Shown: positions 46,269-56,487, numbered from the stretch's first letter. The stretch: 64,000 nucleotides of DNA from Bacteroidota bacterium (GCA_023395395.1 JAEWZH010000012.1:6068-70067), one strand, 5' to 3'. A program made the numbers and translations. The notes: generated from the sequence alone by a model not told the origin.

Positions 46269-48152
46269 ATGAAAAAGGAATACGATATAATTGTAGTAGG
46301 TGCTGGGCATGCTGGTTGTGAAGCTGCACGAGCAGCTGCATTACTGGGTTCTCAGGTGCTCCTGATTACTATGGATATGGAGCGCATCGCTCAGATGAGT
46401 TGCAATCCGGCTATAGGTGGTATTGCAAAGGGGCAAATTGTGCGTGAAATTGATGCTTTAGGCGGATTTATGGGGATTGCCACGGACGAAAGTACGATTC
46501 AATTCCGGATGCTCAATATGAGTAAAGGAGCGGCGATGTGGAGCCCTCGGGCGCAAACTGATCGGAAGCTCTTTTCTCGTATTTGGCGCCACGAGTTAGA
46601 GACTACGCCCAACCTATTGATTTGGCAAGACAGCGTGAGAAACCTACTTCTTGATGATGGACAGAAAATCATCAGAGGGGTGCGCACCCATCTGGGTGTC
46701 GAGTTTTATGCCCCAAAGGTTATTCTTGCCAATGGTACGTTCCTAAATGGGTTGATGCACTTTGGACGGATACAGATAGAGGGTGGTAGGATTGCCGAAC
46801 CCGCAGTACACGGGCTCACGGAGCAGCTCAAGGAGATTGGCTTCCGAACCGATAGGATGAAGACTGGTACACCTATGCGATTGGATGGTACGACTATCGA
46901 CTACTCCCTCTGTCAAGAACAAGCAGGCGATGATACATCGTATAAGTTCAGCTATCTCCCACGTGTAACCAACAAGCGACTTCCGCAACGCTCATGCTAT
47001 ATCACCTATACCAATGAGGAGGTGCATAGAGTGCTTAACGAGCATCTCGATGAAGCGCCTCTGTACAATGGACAAATTGTTTCTATCGGTCCGCGTTACT
47101 GCCCAAGTATAGAGACTAAAATCAAGACCTTTGCAGAGCGCAACCAGCACCAACTATTTATCGAACCGGAAGGGGCTGAAACGACCGAAGTCTACCTCAA
47201 TGGCTTCAGTAGCTCTATGCCCTACGAGGTACAGCTCGAAGCGATAAAACGTATTCCAGCTCTGGCAAACGCACACGTCCTACGGCCTGGATATGCCATA
47301 GAATATGACTTCTTTGATCCTACGCAGCTTTATCACACTATGGAAACAAAGCTCATCTTCGGGCTTTATTTCGCCGGGCAAATCAATGGGACAACTGGCT
47401 ATGAAGAAGCAGCAGGGCAAGGCCTTGTCGCAGGTATTAATGCGCATCAATCGCTCCACGTGAAACAGTCGTTTGTGCTCAGTCGAGATGAGGCATATAT
47501 TGGCGTGATGATAGACGACCTCGTGACAAAGGGTGTTGATGAACCTTATCGAATGTTTACCTCTCGTGCCGAGTATCGTATACTCCTCCGGCAGGATAAT
47601 GCAGATGAGCGTCTGACTGAAAAGGGATACACCCTTGGCCTGGTAAACGACGAACGAATAGAGGTCTTGAGGCATAAATTGGAGCTCAAGAATGAGTTGC
47701 TGGTTCTTACTGCCAATACATCTATTGCCCCTACCGAAGAACTCAATACTTTCTTAGTGTCAAACAATAGCAATCCCCTCAGCTCTTCTGTCAAAATACG
47801 AGATCTGATACTCCGTCCCGGGGTCTCATATAATTCGCTTAAATCCTTCAGTGAAAAACTTTCTCAATTTTATGCGAATTATGGAACGATTCAAGAAGTG
47901 ACAGAATCTGCAGAAATCTCTCTGAAATATGCGGGATATATTGAGCGTGAACGGCAGTCCGCAGAGAAAGCAAAGCGGCTCGAGGATATTAAAATCAGAG
48001 GTCGATTTAATTATGCAGAGATTAATAGTATTTCAATCGAAGCAAGACAGAAGTTGGAGAGGATTGATCCTGAAACTATTGGACAGGCATCTCGCATCCC
48101 CGGAATATCCCCATCCGATATAAATGTCCTACTCGTATTACTAGGGAGATAA
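46269..48152 (+). CDS. mnmG: tRNA uridine-5-carboxymethylaminomethyl modification enzyme MnmG
   Basis: 627 residues. The FAD-binding Rossmann start is IIVVGAGHAGCEAARAAALLG. CNPAIGGIAKGQIVREIDALGG and GTFLNGLMHFG follow, with the GidA signature QINGTTGYEEAAGQGLVAGINA. The C-terminal helical domain binds MnmE. The complex modifies U34 of several tRNAs. A parS-like site lies within the gene (47452-47467) and another just after its stop. In many bacteria mnmG (gidA) is near the origin with parAB. Confidence 0.97.
   Translation: MKKEYDIIVVGAGHAGCEAARAAALLGSQVLLITMDMERIAQMSCNPAIGGIAKGQIVREIDALGGFMGIATDESTIQFRMLNMSKGAAMWSPRAQTDRKLFSRIWRHELETTPNLLIWQDSVRNLLLDDGQKIIRGVRTHLGVEFYAPKVILANGTFLNGLMHFGRIQIEGGRIAEPAVHGLTEQLKEIGFRTDRMKTGTPMRLDGTTIDYSLCQEQAGDDTSYKFSYLPRVTNKRLPQRSCYITYTNEEVHRVLNEHLDEAPLYNGQIVSIGPRYCPSIETKIKTFAERNQHQLFIEPEGAETTEVYLNGFSSSMPYEVQLEAIKRIPALANAHVLRPGYAIEYDFFDPTQLYHTMETKLIFGLYFAGQINGTTGYEEAAGQGLVAGINAHQSLHVKQSFVLSRDEAYIGVMIDDLVTKGVDEPYRMFTSRAEYRILLRQDNADERLTEKGYTLGLVNDERIEVLRHKLELKNELLVLTANTSIAPTEELNTFLVSNNSNPLSSSVKIRDLILRPGVSYNSLKSFSEKLSQFYANYGTIQEVTESAEISLKYAGYIERERQSAEKAKRLEDIKIRGRFNYAEINSISIEARQKLERIDPETIGQASRIPGISPSDINVLLVLLGR
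47452..47467 (+). promoter_or_regulatory. parS-like site within mnmG
   Basis: CGCTCCACGTGAAACA matches 13 of 16 bases of the parS consensus, in the same orientation as the sites at 43548 and 48153. Confidence 0.4.
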
Positions 48153-48168
48153 GATTTCACGTGAAACA
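48153..48168 (+). promoter_or_regulatory. parS-like site between mnmG and uvrC
   Basis: GATTTCACGTGAAACA matches 14 of 16 bases of the parS consensus TGTTTCACGTGAAACA and keeps the whole central palindrome TTTCACGTGAAA. It fills the 21-bp gap between mnmG stop and uvrC start. It is the best of three such sites nearby. Confidence 0.55.
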
Positions 48169-48173
48169 ATTGT

Positions 48174-50000
48174 ATGGTCATACGTAAAGAGGATATCCAA
48201 GAGAGTTTAAGCATTATCCCAGAAAAGCCGGGATGCTACACCTATCGTAATTCGGAAGGAGAGGTAATCTACGTGGGGAAAGCTAAGAATCTTAGGAAAC
48301 GTGTGTCGTCTTATTTCCAAAAGAATCATAGCGATCGCAAAGTGAGGGCTTTGATTAGAGCCTTTGATACATTGGAATATATCGTGGTCGATACCGAGCT
48401 AGATGCCCTGCTCTTGGAGAATAACTTGATTAAGCTACATCAGCCACACTACAACATCCTTCTCAAGGAGGGCGACCTATATCCGCATATTTGTGTCAAG
48501 AATGAACCGTTCCCACGTGTATTTGTCACCTATAAAGTCATCAAAGATGGGAGCCAATATTTCGGCCCATATCCTACAAAGGGGATGGCTTGGACGCTCA
48601 TTGACCTCTTCAAGAGAATATTCAAATTCCGGACTTGCGCACTCAAACTCAATGAAGAGCAAATAGGAGAAGGAAAATTTCGTGCTTGCCTCAAGTATCA
48701 TATCAATAGATGTAACGCCCCTTGTGAGGGCTATCAGAGCGAGGAGTCGTACGATGAAGATATTCAGCAAGCCATTGAGATTCTGCGCGGTAATATAAGT
48801 CATGTCAAAGGAATTCTCCAAGAAAAAATGGAGCAAGCAAGCGAAGAACTTGATTTTGAACAAGCGATGACCATCCAAAATACCCTGAATGAAATCTCTA
48901 CCTATCAAGCAAAAAGTACGATTATCAGTAACGTCATTGGGAATGCCCTTGTAGTCAGCTCTGCCAACGACTTAGATGCCTACTATGTTAATTATCTGGA
49001 GGTACATAATGGGAATATTATAGCTGGTCGCACGCTTGAATTTAAGCGACAAATGATAGATGATGACGACTTGGATAGCGAGTTCCTATCTTCTGCGATT
49101 ATTGAATTGTTGAAGCAATCCAATTTCAAAGTACGAGAATTGATATTAGAGGAAGTGCCCTCGTTTGGTGACTTCTCGCATCTGACGATTACTATCCCCC
49201 AGAGAGGAGAAAAGCGCAAAGTCCTTGAACTAAGCCAGCAAAATGTCCAGCAATACATGAAGGACAAACATCGTCAAGCCGAAAAGATGAACCCGGAGCA
49301 ACGCAATACTCAGATACTGCGTGAACTGATGTCGGCTGTCGGTTTACCAAAGCTCCCTTATTACGTGGAGAGCTTCGACAATTCCAATATCCAGGGGAGT
49401 GATCCTGTCGCCAGCTGTATCGTATTTAAGGGTGCCAAACCGAGCAAAAAAGATTATCGACTCTATAAGATTAGAGGCGTCTCGGGTCCTGATGACTATG
49501 CCTCGATGCACGAAGTCGTTACCCGAAGGTATAGTCGACTCATTGAGGAGGATCAGCCCCTTCCGGATCTCATTATTACAGATGGAGGAAAAGGCCAGAT
49601 GGGTGTAGTCAAGACGGCCTTGGAGGAGATTGGCGCCGACATTCCAGTGATGGGACTAGCCAAAGACGATAAGCACAATACTAATCAAGTACTCTTTGGA
49701 GAGCCCCCTCAAGTCGTCGGTATTATGCAACGTAGCCAGGTCTTCTATCTCTTGGAGCGAATACAAAATGAAGTGCACCGATTTGCCATTACCTATCACC
49801 GCAAGCTCCGTAGCCAGCGACAGACACACTCTGCTCTGGATGATATTCCCGGGGTAGGACCTGCATACAAACGGAAACTCCTCAAAGCCTTCAAGAGTGT
49901 CAAAAATATTCGCACTGCCTCTCTTGATGAGCTCCAAGAAGCTATAGGGCCATCTAAGGGAGAACGTGTCTATAACCATTTCAAGAACCAAACAGAATGA
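48174..50000 (+). CDS. uvrC: Excinuclease ABC subunit C
   Basis: 608 residues. The N-terminal GIY-YIG nuclease (PGCYTYRNSEGEVIYVGKAKNLRKRVSSYF) makes the 3' incision. The UVR domain (ASEELDFEQAMTIQNTLNEI) binds UvrB. The RNase H-like endonuclease domain (YVESFDNSNIQGSDPVAS, DLIITDGGKGQMG) makes the 5' incision, and C-terminal helix-hairpin-helix motifs (DDIPGVGPAYKRKLLKAF) follow. Complete. It overlaps dtd by 4 bp. Confidence 0.97.
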   Translation: MVIRKEDIQESLSIIPEKPGCYTYRNSEGEVIYVGKAKNLRKRVSSYFQKNHSDRKVRALIRAFDTLEYIVVDTELDALLLENNLIKLHQPHYNILLKEGDLYPHICVKNEPFPRVFVTYKVIKDGSQYFGPYPTKGMAWTLIDLFKRIFKFRTCALKLNEEQIGEGKFRACLKYHINRCNAPCEGYQSEESYDEDIQQAIEILRGNISHVKGILQEKMEQASEELDFEQAMTIQNTLNEISTYQAKSTIISNVIGNALVVSSANDLDAYYVNYLEVHNGNIIAGRTLEFKRQMIDDDDLDSEFLSSAIIELLKQSNFKVRELILEEVPSFGDFSHLTITIPQRGEKRKVLELSQQNVQQYMKDKHRQAEKMNPEQRNTQILRELMSAVGLPKLPYYVESFDNSNIQGSDPVASCIVFKGAKPSKKDYRLYKIRGVSGPDDYASMHEVVTRRYSRLIEEDQPLPDLIITDGGKGQMGVVKTALEEIGADIPVMGLAKDDKHNTNQVLFGEPPQVVGIMQRSQVFYLLERIQNEVHRFAITYHRKLRSQRQTHSALDDIPGVGPAYKRKLLKAFKSVKNIRTASLDELQEAIGPSKGERVYNHFKNQTE

Positions 50001-50446
50001 AAGTCGTGATTCAGCGGGTGCAACAAGCTTCCGTAGTCGTTGATGGCCAGATGATTAGCAATATTGGCGCGGGGATGCTGATTTTACATGGGGTAGAAGT
50101 CGGAGATACAGAAGAGGATTTACAACATATCCTCAAGAAGTGTATTCATCTCCGTATCTTCGATGATGCTGATGGGGTGATGAATGAAAGCATCCTCCAG
50201 CAAGGAGGGGATGTTCTTTGTGTGTCCCAATTTACGCTCCTTGCTGATACGAGGAAGGGCAATCGACCTAGTTACATCAGGGCGGAGCGACCAGAAATAT
50301 CTCAGCCGATGTATGATAGATTTTGTGAGCTTTTAAGCGAGAATTTGGGCAAACCGGTACAAAAGGGTATCTTTGGAGCTGATATGAAGGTGGCACTTCT
50401 CAACGATGGCCCCGTCACTATTGTTATTGACAGTAAGAATAGATGA
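49997..50446 (+). CDS. dtd: D-aminoacyl-tRNA deacylase
   Basis: 149 residues, standard length. MKVVIQRVQQASVVVDG opens the protein. SQFTLLADTRKGNRPS is the catalytic signature, and the Gly-cisPro loop is NDGPVTIVID. The enzyme removes D-amino acids and misplaced glycine from tRNA. The start overlaps the uvrC stop (ATGA) and its stop overlaps the next start. Confidence 0.96.
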   Translation: MKVVIQRVQQASVVVDGQMISNIGAGMLILHGVEVGDTEEDLQHILKKCIHLRIFDDADGVMNESILQQGGDVLCVSQFTLLADTRKGNRPSYIRAERPEISQPMYDRFCELLSENLGKPVQKGIFGADMKVALLNDGPVTIVIDSKNR

Positions 50447-50787
50447 ATAGTCCTACGATAGCAGAGGTACAGTCCATTGTCGATCGATGGATCAATACGT
50501 ATGGTGTACGCTATTTCGACCCCCTCACCAATATGGCGATACTTACGGAAGAGGTAGGGGAAGTGGCTCGAGTGATGGCTCGCCTCTATGGCGAGCAAAG
50601 CCCCAAACCGGGGGAAGAGATGAACCGCGAGCGATTGGCGGACGAATTGGCAGATATTCTTTGGGTCGTAACCTGCATTGCCAATCAGACGGGCTGCAAT
50701 CTCTCAGAAGCGTTTCAAAAGAATATCGAGAAGAAGACTTCGAGAGATAAGGATAGGCATACGGACAACTATAAATTGAATAAATAA
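50443..50787 (+). CDS. MazG-like nucleotide pyrophosphohydrolase
   Basis: 114 residues, a single all-alpha NTP-PPase domain of the MazG/YpjD kind. The metal ligands are seen as EEVGEVARVMARLYGEQ (EExxE) and ADELADILWVVTCIAN (ExxD). It probably hydrolyses non-canonical or damaged nucleoside triphosphates in the cytoplasm. It is translationally coupled to dtd and lies 10 bp before deoC. Confidence 0.9.
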   Translation: MNSPTIAEVQSIVDRWINTYGVRYFDPLTNMAILTEEVGEVARVMARLYGEQSPKPGEEMNRERLADELADILWVVTCIANQTGCNLSEAFQKNIEKKTSRDKDRHTDNYKLNK

Positions 50788-50797
50788 GATAGTTTTT

Positions 50798-51691
50798 ATG
50801 AGCAACGAGCACAATCACGATCATGTAGGCAAGAGCAAATTCCAAGAGGCTTTTGACGCCTTTACACCAGTATTATCATCGGAGCAAATCCAAGCAGAGA
50901 TTAAAAAGTTGATTGACCATCACTACGATGGTCTCAATAATAAGCAGACCCTTAAGTTTTTACACAGTGTTATTGATCTTACTTCTTTAGGCGCAGAAGA
51001 CAATATCGACCAGATATACAACTTCGTCAAGGGGGTCAATGAACTGGATGACTCCAATCCTGAGATTTCCCCGGTAGCAAGTATTTGTGTATATCCCAAT
51101 TTCGCCAAAATCGTAAGAGAGGCACTTACAGTAGAGGATGTCAAGGTTTGCTGTGTCTCCGGCGGCTTCCCTTCATCTCAGACTTTCCCTGAAATTAAGG
51201 TTGCAGAGACCTCTCTTGCCCTCGCTGACGGAGCAGACGAGATAGATATTGTCATGCACCTTGGCAATTTCTTTAGCGGTGATTACAAGGCAGTCACTGA
51301 TGAGATACAAGAGTTACGGGATGTTACCAAAGGGCATACCCTCAAGGTTATCCTCGAGACAGGAGCTCTCAAGACCCCCGAAAATATCCAGCGTGCAAGT
51401 ATCCTAGCACTCTTTAGTGATGCCGACTTTATCAAGACCTCGACCGGCAAGGGCTATCCCGGAGCTTCTTTGGAGGCCGCATACGTGATGTGTAGTGTCT
51501 TGAAGCAGTATCACGAGAAGTTTGGCTTCAAGCGTGGCTTCAAAGTCTCAGGAGGTGTACGTACCACCGAGGAGGCTCTACAGTACCTCTGCATTGTCAA
51601 GGGCATCCTTGGCGAAGAGTGGATGACCAACGAGCTTTTCCGAGTCGGTGCTAGCTCCCTTGAGGGCGATTTGCTCAAACACCTCAGTTAG
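50798..51691 (+). CDS. deoC: Deoxyribose-phosphate aldolase
   Basis: 297 residues, with about 40 extra N-terminal residues as in Bacteroidetes DeoC. VCCVSGGFPSSQT, GADEIDIVMHLG, DADFIKTSTGKGY with the Schiff-base Lys213, and KVSGGVRT with the proton-relay Lys249 are all present. It splits 2-deoxyribose-5-phosphate into acetaldehyde and glyceraldehyde-3-phosphate, linking nucleoside salvage to central metabolism; purine phosphorylase is encoded at 52976-53797. Confidence 0.95.
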   Translation: MSNEHNHDHVGKSKFQEAFDAFTPVLSSEQIQAEIKKLIDHHYDGLNNKQTLKFLHSVIDLTSLGAEDNIDQIYNFVKGVNELDDSNPEISPVASICVYPNFAKIVREALTVEDVKVCCVSGGFPSSQTFPEIKVAETSLALADGADEIDIVMHLGNFFSGDYKAVTDEIQELRDVTKGHTLKVILETGALKTPENIQRASILALFSDADFIKTSTGKGYPGASLEAAYVMCSVLKQYHEKFGFKRGFKVSGGVRTTEEALQYLCIVKGILGEEWMTNELFRVGASSLEGDLLKHLS

Positions 51692-51708
51692 CGTAGTATA
51701 CTTATTAG

Positions 51709-52899
51709 GTGAAGCAGATAGCACTCACTTATCGCTCGTTCCCAAGCAGACAGCAGATAGAGCTGCCCTATAGCAAAAGCATCGTGGCGCGTCGGTTGCT
51801 GCTCGCTTATATGCAAAATAAGCCTCTTCCCCCTCTTCCAGAGGAGGAAGAGGCTTATTCTCTTTGTAATGAAGATATATTGGTTGTTTGGCGTGCTGTC
51901 CATCAGCTTAGGCAGAGACCTGAGGGCGAAACCATACAAATCGATTGTGGTTCGAGTGCCACTGCCATGCGCTTCCTGATGATTGTCGCTATCTATGAGC
52001 GTTGTGCAACCTTTCTAATCGGTTCACCTCAGCTTATGAAGCGGATTGAGCAGGACGATTGTTCTTTCTTCGCCCTCATGGGTGCAGAGTGCCAGCTACA
52101 TGATTGTGGCGTAGCTATTACCCCATACCTGCCAGCAAAGAGGGTTCACCTCACTACGCAGTGGAAGAGTAGCCAGTACTGTAGTGCCATTCTTATTTGC
52201 AATAGGGCTTTAGACCATGAGGTCTCCTTTGAATTCTCAGACCAATCCCCCTCATACTCCTACCTCAGGCTGACGCAAGAACTTCTAGCCGAGGAGCAAT
52301 CGAGCACATTGGAGAGAGACTGGAGTGCTGCTACCTTTTGGTACCAGCTCACCATGAGCCATCCCGAAGCGCTCGACATAGAGTTCCCGGGGTTACAAAC
52401 AAATAGTCTCCAGCCCGATGCCCTTATACAGCGAGATGCCTTACAGATGGGTATTAGTAGCGAGCAAATAGGGGATGCCCTACAAGCAATTGGAAGCACC
52501 GGAGAGGAGCGCATAGGTGAAGCGCATATTCATATCGAACAGCACCTCGATAGCTTCCTGCCGCTTGCTCTTACTTACATCCGTAATCGAAAGCCGTTTA
52601 GAATCATTGGCACATCCAATCTTAGATACAAAGAGAGCAATCGCATCGCTTCATTTCTCGAGGCAATGGAGTGGTACAATGTAGGAGGCTTCTCCATCAC
52701 CGACAATGAGATCAGCTGGGATGGCACTTGGGGCGACCTCCCCGAAATGGTGATGATCAATCCCCACGGCGACCATCGTGTAGCTATGGCGTTTGCCGTC
52801 TTTGCCGTTACATTGCCGAGGATTACGACCGTGCTCCTAGACCCCGATTGCATCGCCAAAAGTTATCCCCGCTTTCTAGATCAACTTCTCGGCAACTAA
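51709..52899 (+). CDS. aroA: 3-phosphoshikimate 1-carboxyvinyltransferase (EPSP synthase)
   Basis: 396 residues from a GTG. The substrate-binding Ser-Lys is in PYSKSIVARRLL. CGSSATAMRFL corresponds to the NxGTxxR loop, and NLRYKESNRI, HGDHRVAMAF and IAKSYPRFL are the late motifs. The protein is divergent and somewhat short but keeps the key basic residues. It transfers enolpyruvate to shikimate-3-phosphate. It ends the long plus-strand unit at a bidirectional hairpin. Confidence 0.93.
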   Translation: MKQIALTYRSFPSRQQIELPYSKSIVARRLLLAYMQNKPLPPLPEEEEAYSLCNEDILVVWRAVHQLRQRPEGETIQIDCGSSATAMRFLMIVAIYERCATFLIGSPQLMKRIEQDDCSFFALMGAECQLHDCGVAITPYLPAKRVHLTTQWKSSQYCSAILICNRALDHEVSFEFSDQSPSYSYLRLTQELLAEEQSSTLERDWSAATFWYQLTMSHPEALDIEFPGLQTNSLQPDALIQRDALQMGISSEQIGDALQAIGSTGEERIGEAHIHIEQHLDSFLPLALTYIRNRKPFRIIGTSNLRYKESNRIASFLEAMEWYNVGGFSITDNEISWDGTWGDLPEMVMINPHGDHRVAMAFAVFAVTLPRITTVLLDPDCIAKSYPRFLDQLLGN

Positions 52900-52914
52900 C
52901 CCTACAATCCCCCA

Positions 52915-52965
52915 TAAAGCAAATCTCTCCTCTGCGGTTAAGCCACATAGGAGAGATTTGCTTTA
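52915..52965. terminator. Bidirectional hairpin between aroA and punA
   Basis: Perfect 17-bp arms (52915-52931 and 52949-52965) enclose a 17-nt loop between convergent stops. The arm contains AAATCTCTCCT and the flank reads TTATAGAGAAGATTT, so it also resembles the CTCTATAGAG element family. No long T-tract follows, but the placement fits a shared terminator. Confidence 0.75.
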
Positions 52966-52975
52966 TAGAGAAGAT

Positions 52976-53797
52976 TTAGTACAGAGTTTTGATGAGTTCG
53001 GTAAAGATAGCACCCATCTTTTCCGAAGCCGCATTGGCTGCACGGATGACATCATCCCCGTCATTGACAAAGTCATCGGAGAAGTGATAGCCCTCATTGG
53101 TGATGACCGACATGCCGAATACTCTAATATCTGCATGGCGAGCCACAATCACCTCCGGAGTAGTGCTCATACCTACAGCGGTCGCTCCTATCATCCCGAA
53201 GAAGCGATACTCCGCCGGTGTCTCGTAGCTAGGTCCTGTCCCAGCGAGGTAGACGCCCTTATGCAGTGGAATATCCAGCTTGCGGGCAATCTTCTCTGCC
53301 CTTGCCATCAGTTCACGGTCGTAAGGACGAGTCATGTCCGAGAAGCGTGGCCCGAACTCCTCCATATTAGGTCCAATCAGTGGATTAGGGAGCAAGTTGA
53401 TGTGGTCACGGATAATCATAAGATCGCCCACCTTGTACTGTTCGTTTACCCCTCCTGCGGCATTAGAGACAAAGAGATATTCTATCCCAAGGAGCTTAAA
53501 TACCCGTACGTGGAAAGTCACCTTATCCATGGGATAACCTTCGTAGTAGTGAAAACGCCCTTGCATCGCCACTACAGGGCTGCCCTCAAGGGTTCCTACG
53601 ATGAGGTTGCCCTTGTGCCCTATTGCAGTGGACTTAGGGAAGTTGGGGATGTCGCTGTAGGGAATTACCCTAGCATTTTCAATCTTTTCTGCCAGCCGAC
53701 CTAGCCCTGAACCTAGCGTGATAGCCACCTTGGTTGCTGGAGGAATCAGAGGTCTCAGGTAGTCCGCTGCCTCTTTGTAGTGCTTATATTCCATCAT
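52976..53797 (-). CDS. punA: Purine nucleoside phosphorylase
   Basis: 273 residues from the ATG at 53797 (a second ATG follows at once); the frame is open to 53827 but overlaps mta[11 protein letters not shown] (phosphate loop), [40 protein letters not shown] and [14 protein letters not shown] mark the trimeric purine nucleoside phosphorylase family. It cleaves inosine and guanosine with phosphate. It lies 4 bp after mtaD, forming a purine salvage pair. Confidence 0.96.
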   Translation of the reverse strand: MMEYKHYKEAADYLRPLIPPATKVAITLGSGLGRLAEKIENARVIPYSDIPNFPKSTAIGHKGNLIVGTLEGSPVVAMQGRFHYYEGYPMDKVTFHVRVFKLLGIEYLFVSNAAGGVNEQYKVGDLMIIRDHINLLPNPLIGPNMEEFGPRFSDMTRPYDRELMARAEKIARKLDIPLHKGVYLAGTGPSYETPAEYRFFGMIGATAVGMSTTPEVIVARHADIRVFGMSVITNEGYHFSDDFVNDGDDVIRAANAASEKMGAIFTELIKTLY

Positions 53798-53801
53798 AAT
53801 C

Positions 53802-55085
53802 TTATTTCTTTTGCTTACTCTTTGCAAATAGTTTCTCTGTATATAGGCGTGCCTCAGCGAGGATTGCCTCCTCTCCCGGCACTTTACGGTTGCGCATCAG
53901 TATCTTGCCGTCTACCATCAGGGTATTTACAGCACTCCCATTAGCCGAATTGACCACGTTGCTCACCAAGTCGTGACAAGGGGTCATCTCAGGTATATCT
54001 AGGTCAAGGAGGGCGAGGTCAGCTAGTTTTCCCTCTTCTATCCTCCCGGCATCTAGCCTTAGGATGTCAGCGCCCGCCGAAGTCCCTGCTCCAAATACAT
54101 CCTGTGCTTTGCCCGCTTTGGGATCTCCCGACCACGCTTTGGCGAGGAAGCTGGTGAGCTTCATTGCCGTAAACATATCGAGATTATTGCTACTGGAGGT
54201 GCCGTCGGTACCAATACCCACTCGGATACCCTTTGACCACATCTCCTCTAGCTTGAAGCGGTAACCACTTGCGAGCTTCATATTAGAGGCAGGGTTATGC
54301 ACACACGCCACACCGTGATCCGCTAGTATTTGTAGCTCCTCGCTATCCATCCATAGCGAGTGGGCTAGTACAAGGTTGGGCGAAAGCACTCCTAGTTGCT
54401 TCAGATAGCGCACAGGCGTCATCCCATATTCCTTGATGCTATTGTCCACCTCGCCCTTAGTCTCAGAGAGATGAAGGTGCACCAATACATCATTAGCTCT
54501 GGCGAAGTCGTGCGTGTACTGAAGCATCGGTCCTGTAACGGTATAAATAGCATGGGGCCCAACGGAAAATTGCACCCTCTCTGAATAGTGCTTAAACTCC
54601 TCGAGATACCGCTCCATATTCCGCTTATCCAGCTCGGCTCGCTCGGGATTACCCTGATCAAAGACGGTGTAAGAGATATTGCCCCTTAGCCCCATCTCAT
54701 CTACTGCTCTAGCAGTCCCATGAGGAAAGGAATACATATCGAGAAAAGCCGTCGTACCACTCTTGATCATCTCGAGACAAGCCAGCTTGGTACCGATATA
54801 GACATCCTCCTCATCCATGTGTGCCTCCACCGGCCAAATCATGTTATTGAGCCAATCCATGAGGTCGAGGTCGTCACCATAGCCACGGAAAAAGGTCATT
54901 GCCGCATGGGTGTGGCAATTTGCCAACCCCGGTATCACTGCCATACGGCTGGCATCGATCACCTCAGCCCCCTCGGCTACAAGCCCCTCTCCGATACCAG
55001 AGATTCTATTGCCTTCCACCAAAATATCCCTCCGCATCCCATCAGGATGCAGAGGTTTTTGAATTAGTATCTTGCTATTATTCAT
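53802..55085 (-). CDS. mtaD: 5-methylthioadenosine/S-adenosylhomocysteine deaminase
   Basis: 427 residues from the ATG at 55085; the frame is open to 55178 but lies inside the dipeptidase gene. The amidohydrolase metal ligands are [25 protein letters not shown] and [34 protein letters not shown] is characteristic of MtaD/SsnA-like deaminases. It converts methylthioadenosine or adenosylhomocysteine to the inosine forms, which a phosphorylase such as the adjacent punA product could split; that link is inference. Confidence 0.88.
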   Translation of the reverse strand: MNNSKILIQKPLHPDGMRRDILVEGNRISGIGEGLVAEGAEVIDASRMAVIPGLANCHTHAAMTFFRGYGDDLDLMDWLNNMIWPVEAHMDEEDVYIGTKLACLEMIKSGTTAFLDMYSFPHGTARAVDEMGLRGNISYTVFDQGNPERAELDKRNMERYLEEFKHYSERVQFSVGPHAIYTVTGPMLQYTHDFARANDVLVHLHLSETKGEVDNSIKEYGMTPVRYLKQLGVLSPNLVLAHSLWMDSEELQILADHGVACVHNPASNMKLASGYRFKLEEMWSKGIRVGIGTDGTSSSNNLDMFTAMKLTSFLAKAWSGDPKAGKAQDVFGAGTSAGADILRLDAGRIEEGKLADLALLDLDIPEMTPCHDLVSNVVNSANGSAVNTLMVDGKILMRNRKVPGEEAILAEARLYTEKLFAKSKQKK

Positions 55086-56457
55086 CGTGTCCGTATCTAG
55101 CGTAGAACTCTGCCACCGTACGTATGCCGAGGTGGAAGTTTTCCAGAGGGAAGTTTTCATTAGGAGAGTGGATGGCATCGCTACCTAGACCAAAGCCCAT
55201 CAGGATACTCTTCACACCCAGCACACGCTCAAATGTGGCGATGATAGGGATACTACCGCCGGAGCGCACCGCCAGAGGCTTTTTGCCAAAGGTGGCTTGA
55301 TACGCCTCTTCAGCCACCTTGTAAATAGGCAAGTCACTTGGGCAGAGATATGGCGTACCACCATGGAGATATTCTACTTTTACATCTACATGCTCAGGGG
55401 CTAGAGACTTCACATAGTCGATAAATGCTTGAGCTATTTTCTTCTCATCCTGATTAGCGACCAGTCGGGTAGAGACCTTGGCAAAAGCCTTGCTCGGAAG
55501 GATGGTCTTGGCACCCTCCCCCTGATATCCGCCCCAGATACCGCAGAGGTCAAAGCTAGGGCGACTCCCTGTACGTTCAAGAGTGTGATACCCTTCCTCT
55601 CCATAGAGCGCCTTTACGCCAATCTCTTTTTTGTACTTCTTCTCATTGAAAGGCGTTTTGGCGGTCATTGCCCTATCAGTATCTGTGAGCTCTACCACAT
55701 CGTCGTAAAAACCAGGGATAGTCACCCTCCCTTTCTCATCACGCATCTTTGCGATGATGTTGCAAAGCTCATTCAGAGGATTCCCCACAGCGCCGCCATA
55801 GATACCTGAGTGGAGATCATGGCTTGGCCCGGTCACCTCAATCTGCCAGTAGCAAAGCCCGCGAAGACCTGTCGTCATCGATGGGTGCTTTATACTCAGC
55901 ATCCCAGTATCACTCACGAGGATATAGTCGCTCTTGAGCAACCTCTTATTTTTCTTGCAAAATGCCTCTAGGCTTGGCGAACCAATCTCCTCCTCACCCT
56001 CTAGCATTACCTTGACATTACACTTGAGGAGTCCTAGCTTGATAGCAGTCTCCAGCCCCTTTACTTGGCACATAGTCTGTCCCTTGTCGTCATCAGCACC
56101 ACGAGCATAGATGATACCATCACGCACCTCCGGTTCAAATGCCGGGGACTTCCATAGCTCAAGTGGCTCCGGAGGCATCACATCATAGTGCCCATATACG
56201 AGCACGGTAGGATACTTGGGATTGAGTTTCTTCTCGGCGTATACTACCGGATTGCCCTTGGTAGGCATCACCTGAGCCTTGTCCATACCGCTCTTCAATA
56301 GCAGTTTGCGCCAATGTTCAGCACATCTCTCCATGTCGGGTTTGTGCTGGCTTTGAGAACTCACTGATGGGATGCGGATGAGCTCAAACAGCTCCTCTAG
56401 AAAACGTCCCTTGTTTTCCTCTACATACTGGTTAATCTTTGGATTGGACTTACTCAT
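55078..56457 (-). CDS. M20 family dipeptidase
   Basis: 459 residues. The metallopeptidase motifs are YGHYDVMP, YARGADDDKGQ (bridging Asp) and EGEEEIGSPS (catalytic Glu pair). The lid domain GPSHDLHSGIYGG and late SDAIHSPNENF (metal His) follow. It matches the CNDP-like dipeptidase group. It cleaves dipeptides in the cytoplasm, downstream of DPP7 and the peptide transporter also encoded here. An 18-bp box shared with the transporter lies 30 nt upstream. Confidence 0.93.
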   Translation of the reverse strand: MSKSNPKINQYVEENKGRFLEELFELIRIPSVSSQSQHKPDMERCAEHWRKLLLKSGMDKAQVMPTKGNPVVYAEKKLNPKYPTVLVYGHYDVMPPEPLELWKSPAFEPEVRDGIIYARGADDDKGQTMCQVKGLETAIKLGLLKCNVKVMLEGEEEIGSPSLEAFCKKNKRLLKSDYILVSDTGMLSIKHPSMTTGLRGLCYWQIEVTGPSHDLHSGIYGGAVGNPLNELCNIIAKMRDEKGRVTIPGFYDDVVELTDTDRAMTAKTPFNEKKYKKEIGVKALYGEEGYHTLERTGSRPSFDLCGIWGGYQGEGAKTILPSKAFAKVSTRLVANQDEKKIAQAFIDYVKSLAPEHVDVKVEYLHGGTPYLCPSDLPIYKVAEEAYQATFGKKPLAVRSGGSIPIIATFERVLGVKSILMGFGLGSDAIHSPNENFPLENFHLGIRTVAEFYARYGHDE

Positions 56458-56487
56458 AACTTAGTCGGTCTCGGATTATTATGGTTA

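Noticed and set aside
46960..48530. Further CACGTG sequences (about 46971 and 48517) as parS sites
   Set aside because: The flanks (CCCACGTGTA) match the consensus poorly (about 11 of 16 or fewer), so they are probably just coding sequence.
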